A stretch of 41,925 nucleotides of DNA from Pseudomonas sp. CBZ-4 (GTDB lineage Bacteria; Pseudomonadota; Gammaproteobacteria; Pseudomonadales; Pseudomonadaceae): contig NZ_ANNV01000020.1 of NCBI RefSeq assembly GCF_000346755.1, positions 1 to 41,925 of the forward strand, in the 5' to 3' direction. Shown here piece by piece: positions 8,799 to 17,525 of the stretch (positions within the stretch are counted from its first letter, which is position 1; the number at the start of each line of letters is the position of its first letter). The notes beneath the pieces are model-generated. The model did no database searches. It had not been told where the DNA came from and saw nothing but the letters and a program-made list of their open reading frames with translations. Position numbers and translations under genes: made by a program.

Positions 8799-8821
8799 AC
8801 TTAAAGTGATACTTGAAGTTT
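8797..8821. repeat. AT-rich hairpin overlapping the stop of C40 copy 1
   Basis: AAACTTAAAGT (8797–8807) and ACTTGAAGTTT (8811–8821) pair at 10 of 11 positions with a 3-nt loop. It begins inside the TAA stop codon. No T-run follows. It overlaps the -35 of the candidate promoter for copy 2. Confidence 0.5.
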
Positions 8822-8840
8822 GACGTGTAAGCGCTAGAAT
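8813..8840 (+). promoter_or_regulatory. Candidate sigma-70 promoter of C40 copy 2
   Basis: TTGAAG (8813–8818) and TAGAAT (8835–8840) are separated by 16 nt. It lies about 100 nt before the start of the second lipoprotein gene. This is a consensus match only. Confidence 0.45.
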
Positions 8841-8942
8841 CCCTGGACATTGTTGTAATCCGTACGCGCGAGCTTTGCTTGCGCGTTCTGGTTTTCAGCG
8901 TTCGGCAGCGAAAGCCGCATCCAGACCAGGATTGTTCTGCAC

Positions 8943-9479
8943 ATGTCGACCTCGGCCCGCCTGATCCTCATTGTCTGCGCCGCGCTGCTCAGCGCCTGCG
9001 CCAGCCGTCCACCGCCTGCACCCGTCGCGGTGAAGCCCAAGCCGGTGTTCAACTATGCCACCCAGAATTTCTCGCCGGCTGCCGAAGACGTGCTCTTTCG
9101 CGCGCTGGGCCTGGTCGGCACGCCTTATCGCTGGGGCGGCAACACGCCGGATTCGGGCTTTGATTGCAGCGGCCTGATCGGCTTTGTGTTTCGCGACGCC
9201 GCCGGCATCTCCTTGCCGCGTACTACCCGTGAACTGATCGTGATGCGGGCGCAGGATGTCAGTGAGCAGAACCTGCAAACCGGTGATCTGTTGTTCTTTG
9301 CTACCGGCGGCGGTTCGCAGGTCAGCCATGCGGGGATCTACGTGGGTGAGGGCCGCTTTGTGCATGCGCCGCAGACCGGCGGTACGGTGAAGCTGGACAC
9401 CTTGTCCAAGGCGTATTGGCAGAATGCTTATCTGAGTGCCAAGCGCGTGTTGCCAGGGAATCTGGCGCGTAATCCCTGA
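8943..9479 (+). CDS. NlpC/P60 (C40) peptidase lipoprotein, copy 2
   Basis: A 178-residue paralogue of the preceding gene. The lipobox LLSAC places the acylated Cys at residue 19, followed by a Pro-rich linker (RPPPAPVAVKPKP). The catalytic Cys75 is in GFDCSGLIGFVFRDAAG and His129 is in VSHAGIYVGEGRFVHAP, with His141 as the third polar residue. It lacks the roughly 35-residue Glu-rich spacer present between lipid anchor and domain in copy 1. It has its own candidate promoter, and the 144-nt gap argues that the two are not strictly co-translated. The inferred role is peptidoglycan cleavage at the inner face of the outer membrane. Confidence 0.9.
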   Translation: MSTSARLILIVCAALLSACASRPPPAPVAVKPKPVFNYATQNFSPAAEDVLFRALGLVGTPYRWGGNTPDSGFDCSGLIGFVFRDAAGISLPRTTRELIVMRAQDVSEQNLQTGDLLFFATGGGSQVSHAGIYVGEGRFVHAPQTGGTVKLDTLSKAYWQNAYLSAKRVLPGNLARNP

Positions 9480-9497
9480 ATTGAATGCAGAGCTAAC

Positions 9498-9585
9498 TGT
9501 GGGAGCGGGCTTGCCCGCGATGAGGGAGTGTCAGTCATGCATCAGTTGACTGACACTCCCTCATCGCGGGCAAGCCCGCTCCCAA
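9498..9585. repeat. REP pair with perfect 37-bp arms
   Basis: 9501–9537 and 9547–9583 are exact reverse complements over 37 bp around a 9-nt loop. Each arm is a GGGAGCGGGCTTGCCCGCGA-type REP followed by the same 17-bp flank. It lies between the convergent C40 copy 2 and the sugar dehydrogenase gene and probably ends both transcripts. Confidence 0.93.
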
Positions 9586-9613
9586 ATTGGATTTGTGTTG
9601 GTCTGAAGCCTAC

Positions 9614-10927
9614 CTACTTAGCCGCCGACACCCGCCACACCTTATTCCCCACATCATCCGCCACCAGCACCCCGCCTTGCTGATCAACCACCACACCCAC
9701 CGGCCGGCCCATGGCTTTCTCGTCCTTGTCGAGGAACCCGGTCAGCACATCCACCGGCTGCCCCTTGGGCTGGCCAGCCTCGAACGGCACGAAGATCACC
9801 TTGTAGCCACTGTGGGGCTTGCGGTTCCACGAGCCATGCTGGCCGATGAAAGCGCCATCAGTGAACGGCGCTGGCAGTTTGCTGCCCTCGGCAAACGTCA
9901 GGCCCAGCGAGGCGGTGTGTGGGCCCACGGCGTAGTCCGGCGCAATCGCCTTGGCCACCAGGTCGAGGTTTTGCGGGTTGACCCGCACATCCACATGCTG
10001 CCCGTAGTAGCTGAATGGCCAGCCATAGAAGGCGCCATCCTGCACCGAGGTGATGTAGTCCGGCACCAGGTCGCTGCCGATCTCATCGCGTTCGTTCACC
10101 GCCGTCCACAGCTTGCCGCTTTGCGGTTCCCAGGCCATGCCGTTGGGGTTGCGCAGGCCCGAGGCGAAGATGCGGTGCTGGCCGCTGGCGCGGTCCACTT
10201 CCCAGATCGCCGCCCGGCCTTCTTCTGCCTGCAGGCCGTTTTCACCGACGTTGCTGTTGGAGCCAACGCTCACATACAGCTTGCTGCCGTCCTTGCTCGC
10301 CACCACGTTTTTGGTCCAGTGGTGGTTGATGCTGCCGCCGGGGAGGTCGACGACCTTGGTCCCGGCGTCCTTGATCGTGGTTTCACCCGGCTGGTAGGGG
10401 AAGCGCAGCAGCTTGTCCGAGTCGGCTACATACAGGTCATTGCCCACCAGGGCCATGCCGAACGGCGAATTGAGATTGGCCAGAAACACCGTGCGGGTCT
10501 CGGCGATGCCATCGTGGTCGGCGTCGCGCAGCAGTGTGATGCGGTTCGGGCTAGGCACGCCAGCACCGGCTCGGCCCATGACCTTTTCCATCACCCAGCC
10601 GCGAATGCCCTTTGAATCATCGGGTTTGGGCGGCGCATTGGTTTCTGCCACCAGCACGTCGCCATTGGGTAGCACATACAGCCAGCGCGGGTGGTCCAGC
10701 CCTTCGGCAAACGCCGCCACCTGAGTCCCGGCAGCCGCGGTGGGTTTCGCGCCCTCAGGCCAGCCGATGGCCGGCGCGATGTTGACCGTGGGGATCAGGG
10801 TCTTGTTCGGCTCCGGGAGCTTGGGGGAAGGCCCGGTGCCGTCAGACACTTGCAGGGTCGAACTTTCACCGCAGGCGACGAGGGCGCCTGCGCACATGAT
10901 CAGTAGGGCAAGTCGGGTCTTGTGCAT
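9614..10927 (-). CDS. PQQ-type sugar (sorbosone-like) dehydrogenase lipoprotein
   Basis: A 437-residue protein of the soluble glucose/sorbosone dehydrogenase beta-propeller family, whose members oxidise sugars in the periplasm using PQQ. The lipobox LVAC gives Cys19, so it is probably anchored to a membrane. Family segments are [37 protein letters not shown], the conserved [35 protein letters not shown] and [18 protein letters not shown] lies 6 nt before the ATG. The gene is divergent from the cobalamin riboswitch. No pqq genes are in this window, and the true substrate cannot be read from the sequence. Confidence 0.85.
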   Translation of the reverse strand: MHKTRLALLIMCAGALVACGESSTLQVSDGTGPSPKLPEPNKTLIPTVNIAPAIGWPEGAKPTAAAGTQVAAFAEGLDHPRWLYVLPNGDVLVAETNAPPKPDDSKGIRGWVMEKVMGRAGAGVPSPNRITLLRDADHDGIAETRTVFLANLNSPFGMALVGNDLYVADSDKLLRFPYQPGETTIKDAGTKVVDLPGGSINHHWTKNVVASKDGSKLYVSVGSNSNVGENGLQAEEGRAAIWEVDRASGQHRIFASGLRNPNGMAWEPQSGKLWTAVNERDEIGSDLVPDYITSVQDGAFYGWPFSYYGQHVDVRVNPQNLDLVAKAIAPDYAVGPHTASLGLTFAEGSKLPAPFTDGAFIGQHGSWNRKPHSGYKVIFVPFEAGQPKGQPVDVLTGFLDKDEKAMGRPVGVVVDQQGGVLVADDVGNKVWRVSAAK

Positions 10928-11000
10928 GTTTTTCTCCTGGATACCTGTAAGGGTAGAGGCGCGCGGCGGTCCGATGGTTCAAGTGCGCAGCCGGCTTTAA

Positions 11001-11029
11001 TTGACGCTCCACCCCCAACCCTCTACCCT
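11001..11029 (+). promoter_or_regulatory. Candidate promoter of the cob operon
   Basis: TTGACG (11001–11006) and TACCCT (11024–11029) are separated by 17 nt. The predicted start is about 11036, just before the riboswitch. The -35 is strong and the -10 is weak, which fits a well-placed sigma-70 promoter. Confidence 0.5.
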
Positions 11030-11042
11030 TCGCGACTTGTTC

Positions 11043-11256
11043 CAGGTGCTCTGTGACCCACGGGTCGACGGAGTGAAACAGGGAAGCCGGTGAGCGAGCG
11101 CACTTGTCCACAGTGTTGCCGCAATTCCGGCGCTGCCCCCGCAACGGTAAATGAGTCAAGACCCTGCTTTTGCCACTGTATCGCCCCGCGATATGGGAAG
11201 GCGCAGTGTCGGCAAGCGCGCCACTCATGAGCCCGGAGACCGGCCTGCAACATCCA
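11043..11256 (+). ncRNA. Cobalamin riboswitch
   Basis: The conserved blocks of the AdoCbl riboswitch occur in order: GGGAAGCCGGTGAG, then CCGGCGCTGCCCCCGCAACGG, then GCCACTG and GGGAAGGCG, and finally the B12 box AGCCCGGAGACCGGCC near 11230–11246. The first cob start codon follows about 86 nt later. That gap holds a T-rich run (11289–11303) bracketed by GGTGGGC (11267–11273) and GCCCGCC (11307–11313), which may form part of the expression platform. Effector-bound RNA is expected to lower expression of the operon. Boundaries are approximate. Confidence 0.92.
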
Positions 11257-11341
11257 ACAGCATCACGGTGGGCGATGCTTGGCTGTCTGTTTTTTCTTTT
11301 TCCTGCCCGCCGTTTTTGTCCAGCCCCAACGGAGAGCTGCC

Positions 11342-11953
11342 ATGACCGATTCCCCCGACCGCGACGAACGCCACCTGGCGCGCATGCTGCGCAAAAAAGC
11401 CGTGATCGACGAGCGCATCGCCAATTCCCCCAACGAGTGCGGCCTGCTGCTGGTGCTGACCGGCAACGGCAAAGGCAAAAGCAGTTCCGCGTTCGGCATG
11501 CTCGCCCGCGCCATGGGCCACGGTATGCAGTGCGGTGTGGTGCAGTTCATCAAGGGGCGTAACAGCACCGGCGAAGAGCTGTTCTTCCGCCGTTTCCCCG
11601 AGCAAGTGCGCTTCCACGTCATGGGCGAAGGCTTCACCTGGGAAACCCAGGACCGCCAGCGCGACATCGCCGCCGCCGAAGCCGCGTGGGAAGTTTCCCG
11701 CGAACTGCTGCAAGACCCGTCCATTGGCCTTGTCGTCCTCGATGAACTGAATATTGCCCTCAAGCACGGCTACCTCGACCTCGACCAGGTGCTCAGCGAC
11801 CTGCAAGCGCGCCCGCCGATGCAGCACGTGGTGGTCACCGGCCGTGGCGCCAAGCCTGAATTGATCGAAATGGGCGACACCGTCACCGAAATGGGCATGC
11901 TCAAGCACGCGTTCCAGGCCGGTATCAAGGCACAGAAGGGCGTCGAACTTTGA
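11342..11953 (+). CDS. cobO: Cob(I)yrinic acid a,c-diamide adenosyltransferase CobO
   Basis: A 203-residue corrinoid adenosyltransferase of the CobA/CobO/BtuR type. It attaches the 5'-deoxyadenosyl ligand from ATP to the Co(I) corrinoid. The P-loop variant GNGKGKSSSAFGMLARAMGHG lies at about residues 41–60, and LVVLDELNIALKHGYLDLD follows in the second half. GGAG lies 8 nt before ATG 11342; the frame extends upstream to 11279, but that segment has no site and is leader. It is the first gene after the riboswitch, and its stop overlaps the cobB start. Confidence 0.96.
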   Translation: MTDSPDRDERHLARMLRKKAVIDERIANSPNECGLLLVLTGNGKGKSSSAFGMLARAMGHGMQCGVVQFIKGRNSTGEELFFRRFPEQVRFHVMGEGFTWETQDRQRDIAAAEAAWEVSRELLQDPSIGLVVLDELNIALKHGYLDLDQVLSDLQARPPMQHVVVTGRGAKPELIEMGDTVTEMGMLKHAFQAGIKAQKGVEL

Positions 11954-13386
11954 ATCAGCCCCGTCATTGCCCGGCCGTATTGATCGCCGCACCGGCGTCC
12001 GGCCAGGGCAAAACCACCGTCACCGCTGCGCTCGCCCGTTTGCACCGCAACCTGGGGCGCAAGGTGCGCGTGTTCAAATGCGGGCCGGACTTTCTCGACC
12101 CGATGATCCACGAGCGCGCCAGCGGTGCGCCGGTGTATCAGTTGGACATGTGGATGGTGGGCGAGCAGGAAAGTCGCCGCCTGTTGTGGGAAGCTGCCGG
12201 CGAGGCCGACCTGATCCTCATCGAAGGCGTCATGGGCCTGTTCGACGGCACTCCGTCCAGCGCTGACCTGGCCCGCCACTTCGGCGTGCCGGTACTCGGC
12301 GTGATCGACGGCACCGCCATGGCCCAGACGTTTGGCGCGTTGGCCCTGGGCCTGGCGCGTTATCAGCCGGACCTGCCGTTCGCCGGCGTGCTGGCCAACC
12401 GCGTCGGCACCCTGCGCCATGCGCAACTGCTCGAAGGCAGCCTCACCGAAGGCCTGCGCTGGTACGGCGCCTTGTCCCGCGAGACCGGCATCGAATTGCC
12501 AAGCCGTCACCTGGGCCTGGTGCAAGCCAGCGAACTGAATGACCTCGACGTACGCCTCGACGCCGCCGCCCAAGCCTTGGGCAGCAGCTGCGAAGTCGCC
12601 TTGCCGCCGCCAGTGACCTTCGCTGCGCCGGAAGTGATCGCCGCCGAGCCGCTGCTCGACGGTGTGCGCATCGCCGTGGCCCGCGACGAAGCCTTCGCCT
12701 TTACCTACGGCGCCAGCCTCGACCTGTTGCGGGCGATGGGCGCCGAGTTGCACTTCTTCTCGCCGATCCATGATCGTGAATTGCCTGACGTAGACAGTCT
12801 CTATCTGCCGGGCGGCTACCCGGAATTGCATCACCAGGCGTTGTCGGAAAACACCGCGATGCTCGACGCAATCCGCGCCCACCACGCCGCCGGCAAACCG
12901 TTGCTCGCCGAGTGCGGCGGCATGTTGTACCTGCTGGACTCGCTGACTGATGTGGATGGCAATCGCGCTGAACTGCTCGGTCTGCTGCAGGGTGATGCGG
13001 TGATGCAGAAGAAATTGGCCGCCCTGGCCCTGCAAAATGTCGAGTTGCCGGAAGGTGTACTGCGTGGGCATACCTATCACCACTCCCTGACCAGCACCGA
13101 CTGCACGCCGATTGCCCGTGGCGTGAGCCCCAATGGCGGGCGGGGTGCTGAGGCGGTTTACCGACAGGGGCGGATGACGGCTTCCTACGTGCACTTTTAC
13201 TTTCCGTCGAATCCGGCGGCGGTGGCTGCATTGTTTGCGCCAGACCGGGAGGGCGCCATCGCAGGCAAGCCAGCTCCCACATCGACCGCGTCCGCCGATC
13301 CAAATAAGGGAGGCAAGCCAGCCCCCACCTCGACAGTGTTCACCGATCCAAATGTGGGAGCGGGCTTGCCCGCGATAGGGCCATGA
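11950..13386 (+). CDS. cobB: Cobyrinate a,c-diamide synthase CobB with a REP-encoded C-terminal tail
   Basis: A 478-residue glutamine-dependent amidotransferase that amidates the a and c side chains of (hydrogeno)cobyrinic acid. The P-loop is APASGQGKTTVTAALAR (14–30), the Mg/ATP segment is EGVMGLFDG (92–100), and the glutaminase Cys322 is in LLAECGGMLYLLD with His415 in YVHFYFPS. Translation starts at TTG within TTGA, overlapping the cobO stop. The normal protein should end near residue 433 (AALFAP). Residues about 434–478 are encoded by REP sequence and contain a duplicated GKPAPTST...DPN unit. The stop then overlaps the bluB ATG. The catalytic part looks intact. Confidence 0.95.
   Translation: MNQPRHCPAVLIAAPASGQGKTTVTAALARLHRNLGRKVRVFKCGPDFLDPMIHERASGAPVYQLDMWMVGEQESRRLLWEAAGEADLILIEGVMGLFDGTPSSADLARHFGVPVLGVIDGTAMAQTFGALALGLARYQPDLPFAGVLANRVGTLRHAQLLEGSLTEGLRWYGALSRETGIELPSRHLGLVQASELNDLDVRLDAAAQALGSSCEVALPPPVTFAAPEVIAAEPLLDGVRIAVARDEAFAFTYGASLDLLRAMGAELHFFSPIHDRELPDVDSLYLPGGYPELHHQALSENTAMLDAIRAHHAAGKPLLAECGGMLYLLDSLTDVDGNRAELLGLLQGDAVMQKKLAALALQNVELPEGVLRGHTYHHSLTSTDCTPIARGVSPNGGRGAEAVYRQGRMTASYVHFYFPSNPAAVAALFAPDREGAIAGKPAPTSTASADPNKGGKPAPTSTVFTDPNVGAGLPAIGP
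13253..13381. repeat. REP cluster inside the 3' end of cobB
   Basis: There is a reverse REP at 13253–13282, a second degenerate reverse REP around 13308–13329, and a forward REP at 13351–13381. A 43-nt segment (13263–13305) is repeated at 13311–13353 with 37 of 43 identities and a 48-nt period, so exactly 16 codons. All copies are read in the cobB frame without a stop. The last one runs to the base before the bluB ATG. Confidence 0.92.
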
Positions 13387-14033
13387 CCGACAACGCCTTC
13401 CCCCAAGCCGACCGCGACGCCGTCTACCGCGCCATCGCCGAACGCCGCGACATGCGCCACTTCACCGGCGGCACGGTGGCCCCCGAACTGCTGCACCGCC
13501 TGCTCCAGGCCGCCCACCAGGCGCCCAGTGTCGGCCTGATGCAACCCTGGCGCTTCATCCGCATCAGCGACCGCCACCTGCGTGGGCAAATTCAGCAGTT
13601 GGTGGAAGAAGAACGCATCCGCACCGCCGAAGCGTTGGGCGAACGCTCCGACGACTTCATGAAGCTCAAGGTCGAAGGCATCCACGATTGCGCCGAAGTC
13701 CTGGTGGCAGCCTTGATGGATGACCGCGAACGCCACATCTTCGGCCGCCGCACCTTGCCGGAAATGGACATGGCCTCGCTGTCCTGCGCGATCCAGAACC
13801 TGTGGCTGGCCGCCCGCGTCGAAGGGCTGGGCATGGGCTGGGTCTCGCTGTTCGAGCCCCAGGCCCTGGCCGATCTGCTGGGCCTGCCCTCCGGCGCCAA
13901 ACCCCTGGCCGTGCTGTGCCTGGGCCCGGTGGCCGAGTTCTATCCGGCACCGATGTTGCAACTCGAAGGCTGGACCGAACCACGGCCGCTGAGTGACATG
14001 TTGTATGAAAATGTGTGGGGAGTGAGTCAATGA
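13383..14033 (+). CDS. bluB: 5,6-dimethylbenzimidazole synthase BluB
   Basis: A 216-residue flavin-destroying nitroreductase-fold enzyme. It makes DMB, the lower ligand of B12, from reduced FMN and O2. The N-terminal FMN-binding segment [14 protein letters not shown] is clear, followed by [13 protein letters not shown], and the later [19 protein letters not shown] is typical of BluB. The ATG overlaps the cobB stop (ATGA). The only nearby Shine-Dalgarno candidate (AGGG) ends 2 nt before the ATG and lies inside REP DNA, so initiation probably depends on coupling to cobB. Its presence indicates aerobic B12 synthesis. Confidence 0.95.
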   Translation: MTDNAFPQADRDAVYRAIAERRDMRHFTGGTVAPELLHRLLQAAHQAPSVGLMQPWRFIRISDRHLRGQIQQLVEEERIRTAEALGERSDDFMKLKVEGIHDCAEVLVAALMDDRERHIFGRRTLPEMDMASLSCAIQNLWLAARVEGLGMGWVSLFEPQALADLLGLPSGAKPLAVLCLGPVAEFYPAPMLQLEGWTEPRPLSDMLYENVWGVSQ

Positions 14034-14938
14034 GTGTGGCCTTGCTGTGTGTCGCCGCCGTCGCGCTGGATGCGCTGCTGGGCGAGCCCAGGCGCTGGCA
14101 TCCGCTGGTGGCGTTCGGCAATTTCGCCGGGCGCATCGAGCAACGTTTCAACACCGGTGGCCGTGGCTGGCGCAGCCATGGCGTGACCGCGTGGTTTATC
14201 GCCGTGGTGCCGCTGACCGTGCTGGCCACCGCGTTGTCGTGGGCGCCGTATATCGGCTGGGTCCTGGAGATCCTCGCGCTGTACTGCGCCCTTGGCATGC
14301 GCAGCCTGGGCGAACACGTGATCCCGGTGGCCCAGGCCCTGCGCAGCGACGACCTGGACGAGGCGCGCCAACGCGTGAGTTACCTGGTGAGCCGGCAGAC
14401 CAGCGAGCTGGACCGCACCGAAGTCGCCCGCGCCGCCACCGAATCGGTGTTGGAGAACGGCAGCGACGCGGTGTTCGCCGCGCTGTTCTGGTTTGTGGTG
14501 GCCGGCGTGCCGGGCGTGGTGCTGTATCGCCTGAGCAACACCCTGGATGCCATGTGGGGCTATCGCAACGAACGCTTCGAGCGCTTCGGCTGGGCAGCGG
14601 CCAAGATCGACGACGTGCTCAACTATATTCCTGCGCGGCTGGTAGCGCTGACCTACGCGCTGCTGGGCAAAACCCGCCTGGCGCTGAAATGCTGGCGCAG
14701 CCAAGGCCCGACCTGGGACAGCCCCAACGCTGGCCCGGTGATGGCGGCGGGGGCGGGCGCCCTGGGTGTCGAACTGGGCGGTGCCGCGATCTATCACGGC
14801 GAAGTCCACCAGCGTCCGCAGCTTGGCGAAGGCCCGGCAGCGGATGCGGATTCCATCGACCGCGGCTGGCAGCTGGTGCAGCGCGGCGTCTGGTTGTGGC
14901 TGCTGATTCTCTGCGCGGGGGCGCAATTCTATGCTTGA
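14030..14938 (+). CDS. cbiB: Adenosylcobinamide-phosphate synthase CbiB (CobD of P. denitrificans)
   Basis: A 302-residue integral membrane protein that joins adenosylcobyric acid to aminopropanol phosphate. The family start [18 protein letters not shown] is clear. [18 protein letters not shown] and [18 protein letters not shown] are conserved CbiB segments. Four or so membrane helices are visible, including one ending the protein. Start 14030 was chosen because ATGA overlaps the bluB stop; five extra residues upstream have no support. Names differ between systems: Salmonella CbiB equals P. denitrificans CobD. Confidence 0.94.
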   Translation: MSVALLCVAAVALDALLGEPRRWHPLVAFGNFAGRIEQRFNTGGRGWRSHGVTAWFIAVVPLTVLATALSWAPYIGWVLEILALYCALGMRSLGEHVIPVAQALRSDDLDEARQRVSYLVSRQTSELDRTEVARAATESVLENGSDAVFAALFWFVVAGVPGVVLYRLSNTLDAMWGYRNERFERFGWAAAKIDDVLNYIPARLVALTYALLGKTRLALKCWRSQGPTWDSPNAGPVMAAGAGALGVELGGAAIYHGEVHQRPQLGEGPAADADSIDRGWQLVQRGVWLWLLILCAGAQFYA

Positions 14939-15920
14939 ACACGGTGGCCGGCTGCGCAAGGCGGCGATTCAGTACGGGATTGCCGAGGCCGACTGGCTCG
15001 ATCTGTCCAGCGGCCTTGCGCCGTGGCCCTGGCCGATCCCGGAGATTCCGCTGCGCGCCTGGGCGCGCTTGCCCGAGACCGACGACGGCCTGGAACGCGC
15101 CGCCAGCGAGTACTACGGCGCCGCGCATGTATTGCCGGTGCCCGGTTCCCAGGCCGCGATCCAGTTGCTGCCGCGCTTGCGCCGGGCGGGCAAGGTCGGC
15201 GTGCTGTCGCCGTGCTATGCCGAACACGCCGAAGCCTGGCGCCGCGCCGGTTATGTGGTGCGCGAAGTGCTGGAGCAGGAAGTCGATTTCTTCCTCGACG
15301 GCCTCGACGTGTTGGTGGTGGTCAACCCGAACAACCCCACCGGCCTGAGCCTGACCCCGGAGCGCCTGCTGGATTGGCACGCGCGCCTGGCGCAACGCGG
15401 CGGCTGGCTGGTGGTGGACGAAGCGTTCATGGACATCACCCCGCACCTGAGCCTGGCCAGCCAGGCCCACCAGGTCGGGCTGATCGTACTGCGCTCGTTC
15501 GGCAAATTCTTCGGCCTCGCCGGAGTACGCCTGGGCTTCGTGCTGGCCGAGCGCAAGCTGCTCAAGCTGCTCGCCGAACAGGTCGGGCCGTGGGCGGTCA
15601 GCGGGCCGACCCGCGTGCTCGGCCAGGCATGCCTGCTCGACGTGGCCGGGCACACGCGCCAGCGCAAGCGCTGCGTCGACGCCGGCGAGCGGCTGTTTGC
15701 AGTGCTTGAGCGCCACGGCTTGCAACCCCAGGGCGGCTGCGCCTTGTTCCAATGGCTGATCACCCCGCACGCCGAGCGCCTGCATGATTTCATGGCCCAG
15801 CGCGGCATCCTGTTGCGCCTGTTTGTGCATGACAGCAGCCTGCGCTTTGGCCTGCCCGACACCGAGGCCGACTGGCAGCGCCTCGACGCAGCACTGATCG
15901 CCTACAAGGACGCTTCATGA
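14931..15920 (+). CDS. cobD: Threonine-phosphate decarboxylase (CobD of Salmonella, CobC of P. denitrificans)
   Basis: A 329-residue fold-type I PLP enzyme related to histidinol-phosphate aminotransferase. It makes aminopropanol phosphate, the linker of the nucleotide loop. It begins [16 protein letters not shown] and has the [12 protein letters not shown] segment. [15 protein letters not shown] and VVDEAFMD are the PLP-contacting motifs, and the Schiff-base Lys is in [16 protein letters not shown]. It overlaps cbiB by 8 nt and ends in an ATGA overlap with cobQ, so it sits beside the enzyme that uses its product. Confidence 0.94.
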   Translation: MLEHGGRLRKAAIQYGIAEADWLDLSSGLAPWPWPIPEIPLRAWARLPETDDGLERAASEYYGAAHVLPVPGSQAAIQLLPRLRRAGKVGVLSPCYAEHAEAWRRAGYVVREVLEQEVDFFLDGLDVLVVVNPNNPTGLSLTPERLLDWHARLAQRGGWLVVDEAFMDITPHLSLASQAHQVGLIVLRSFGKFFGLAGVRLGFVLAERKLLKLLAEQVGPWAVSGPTRVLGQACLLDVAGHTRQRKRCVDAGERLFAVLERHGLQPQGGCALFQWLITPHAERLHDFMAQRGILLRLFVHDSSLRFGLPDTEADWQRLDAALIAYKDAS

Positions 15921-17368
15921 GTACGCTGATGGTGCAAGGCACCACCTCCGATGCCGGCAAAAGCACGCTGGTGACCGCACTCTGCCGCTGGTTGATCCGC
16001 CAGGGCGTGGCCGTGGCGCCGTTCAAGCCGCAGAACATGGCCCTCAACAGCGCCGTGACCGCCGAAGGCGGCGAAATCGGCCGCGCCCAGGCCGTGCAGG
16101 CCCAGGCCGCCAACCTTGCGCCGCACACCGACATGAACCCGGTGCTGCTCAAGCCCAACAGCGACACCGGCTCCCAGGTCATCATCCACGGTCGCGCCGT
16201 GACCAGCATGAATGCCGTGGCCTATCACGACTACAAAGCCGTCGCCATGCAGGCGGTACTGGCCTCACACGCACGCTTGAGCCAAGCCTACCCAGTGGTG
16301 ATGGTCGAAGGCGCAGGCTCTCCGGCGGAGATCAACCTGCGCGCCAATGACATCGCCAACATGGGCTTCGCCGAAGCGGTGGATTGCCCGGTGCTGCTGA
16401 TCGCCGATATCAATCGCGGCGGCGTGTTTGCCCATCTGGTCGGCACCCTGGAATTGCTGTCGCCGACTGAGCAGGCGCGGGTCAAAGGCTTCATCATCAA
16501 CCGTTTTCGCGGCGATATTGCGCTGCTACAGCCCGGCCTGGATTGGCTGGAGGCGCGCACCGGCAAACCGGTGGTGGGCGTGCTGCCCTACGTGATGGAC
16601 CTGCACCTTGAGGCTGAAGACGGCATCGACCGCCGCCAGACCGACAAGGCCGCCCAGGTGCTGAAAGTGGTGGTGCCGGTGTTGCCGCGCATCAGTAACC
16701 ACACGGATTTCGACCCGCTGCGCCTGCATCCCCAGGTGGATTTGCAGTTCGTCGGCCCAGGCCAGCCGATTCCGTCGGCCGACCTGATCATCCTGCCCGG
16801 CTCGAAAAGCGTGCGCAGCGACCTGGCCTACCTGCGTGCCAATGGCTGGGACAGCGCCGTGGCGCGGCACTTGCGCTACGGCGGCAAGGTGCTGGGGATT
16901 TGCGGTGGTTTGCAGATGCTCGGTGAACAGGTGCACGACCCGCTCGGCTTGGAAGGGCCGGCAGGTTCCAGTGATGGCCTGGGGTTGTTGGCCTTCAGCA
17001 CGACGCTGGAGGAAGAGAAACAGCTGCGCAATGTGCGTGGGCGGTTGCTGCTGGAAGATGCCGAGGTCAGTGGTTATGAGATCCACGCTGGCGTGACCAC
17101 CGGGAATGCCCTGTCGCTTGCCGCTGTCATGCTGGACGACGGCCGCCGTGACGGTGCGCAAAGTGCGGACGGACAAATCCTCGGCACTTACCTGCATGGC
17201 TTGTTCGAGACGCCGGCAGCGTGCAGCGCCTTGCTGCGCTGGGCGGGGTTGCAGGATGTGCAGGAGGTGGATTACCACGCGCTGCGCGAACGAGATATCG
17301 AGCGCTTGGCGGACTTGGTGGAGAACCATCTGGATACCGAATTGCTGCGCAAGCTATGCGGGATCTGA
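15917..17368 (+). CDS. cobQ: Cobyric acid synthase CobQ
   Basis: A 483-residue glutamine amidotransferase that amidates side chains b, d, e and g of adenosylcobyrinic acid a,c-diamide. The N-terminal P-loop is [18 protein letters not shown], followed by [14 protein letters not shown] and the [12 protein letters not shown] signature. The type I glutaminase domain has [18 protein letters not shown] with the catalytic Cys, and TYLHGLFE with the His. Its length is normal. The overlap with the preceding gene is ATGA. After its stop the tight packing of the operon is broken by REP DNA. Confidence 0.96.
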   Translation: MSTLMVQGTTSDAGKSTLVTALCRWLIRQGVAVAPFKPQNMALNSAVTAEGGEIGRAQAVQAQAANLAPHTDMNPVLLKPNSDTGSQVIIHGRAVTSMNAVAYHDYKAVAMQAVLASHARLSQAYPVVMVEGAGSPAEINLRANDIANMGFAEAVDCPVLLIADINRGGVFAHLVGTLELLSPTEQARVKGFIINRFRGDIALLQPGLDWLEARTGKPVVGVLPYVMDLHLEAEDGIDRRQTDKAAQVLKVVVPVLPRISNHTDFDPLRLHPQVDLQFVGPGQPIPSADLIILPGSKSVRSDLAYLRANGWDSAVARHLRYGGKVLGICGGLQMLGEQVHDPLGLEGPAGSSDGLGLLAFSTTLEEEKQLRNVRGRLLLEDAEVSGYEIHAGVTTGNALSLAAVMLDDGRRDGAQSADGQILGTYLHGLFETPAACSALLRWAGLQDVQEVDYHALRERDIERLADLVENHLDTELLRKLCGI

Positions 17369-17388
17369 CGGTGGGCACACGGTCCCCT

Positions 17389-17478
17389 TGTGGGAGCTGG
17401 CTTGCCTGCGATGGCATCAACCGGGATCAACTGAGACACCGCGGTGCCTGCATCGCAGGCAAGCCAGCTCCCACAGTT
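17389..17478. repeat. Inverted REP pair between cobQ and cobU
   Basis: A forward REP (17389–17418) and a reverse REP (17446–17478) lie in the 157-nt gap that splits an otherwise overlapping operon. The pair could fold into a large hairpin in the mRNA. Confidence 0.9.
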
Positions 17479-17525
17479 GACCGAGTTTGGCTTGAGTCTC
17501 CGGTCGTGAATAAAGGTATGACTTT

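Noticed and set aside
11104..11112. TTGTCCACA as a DnaA box
   Set aside because: It lies inside the cobalamin riboswitch, where the sequence is explained by RNA structure, and it is a single imperfect box.
13253..13381. Possible CRISPR-like repeats near cobB
   Set aside because: Copies match the REP core found at other places in the window, occur in both orientations, and lack regular unique spacers.
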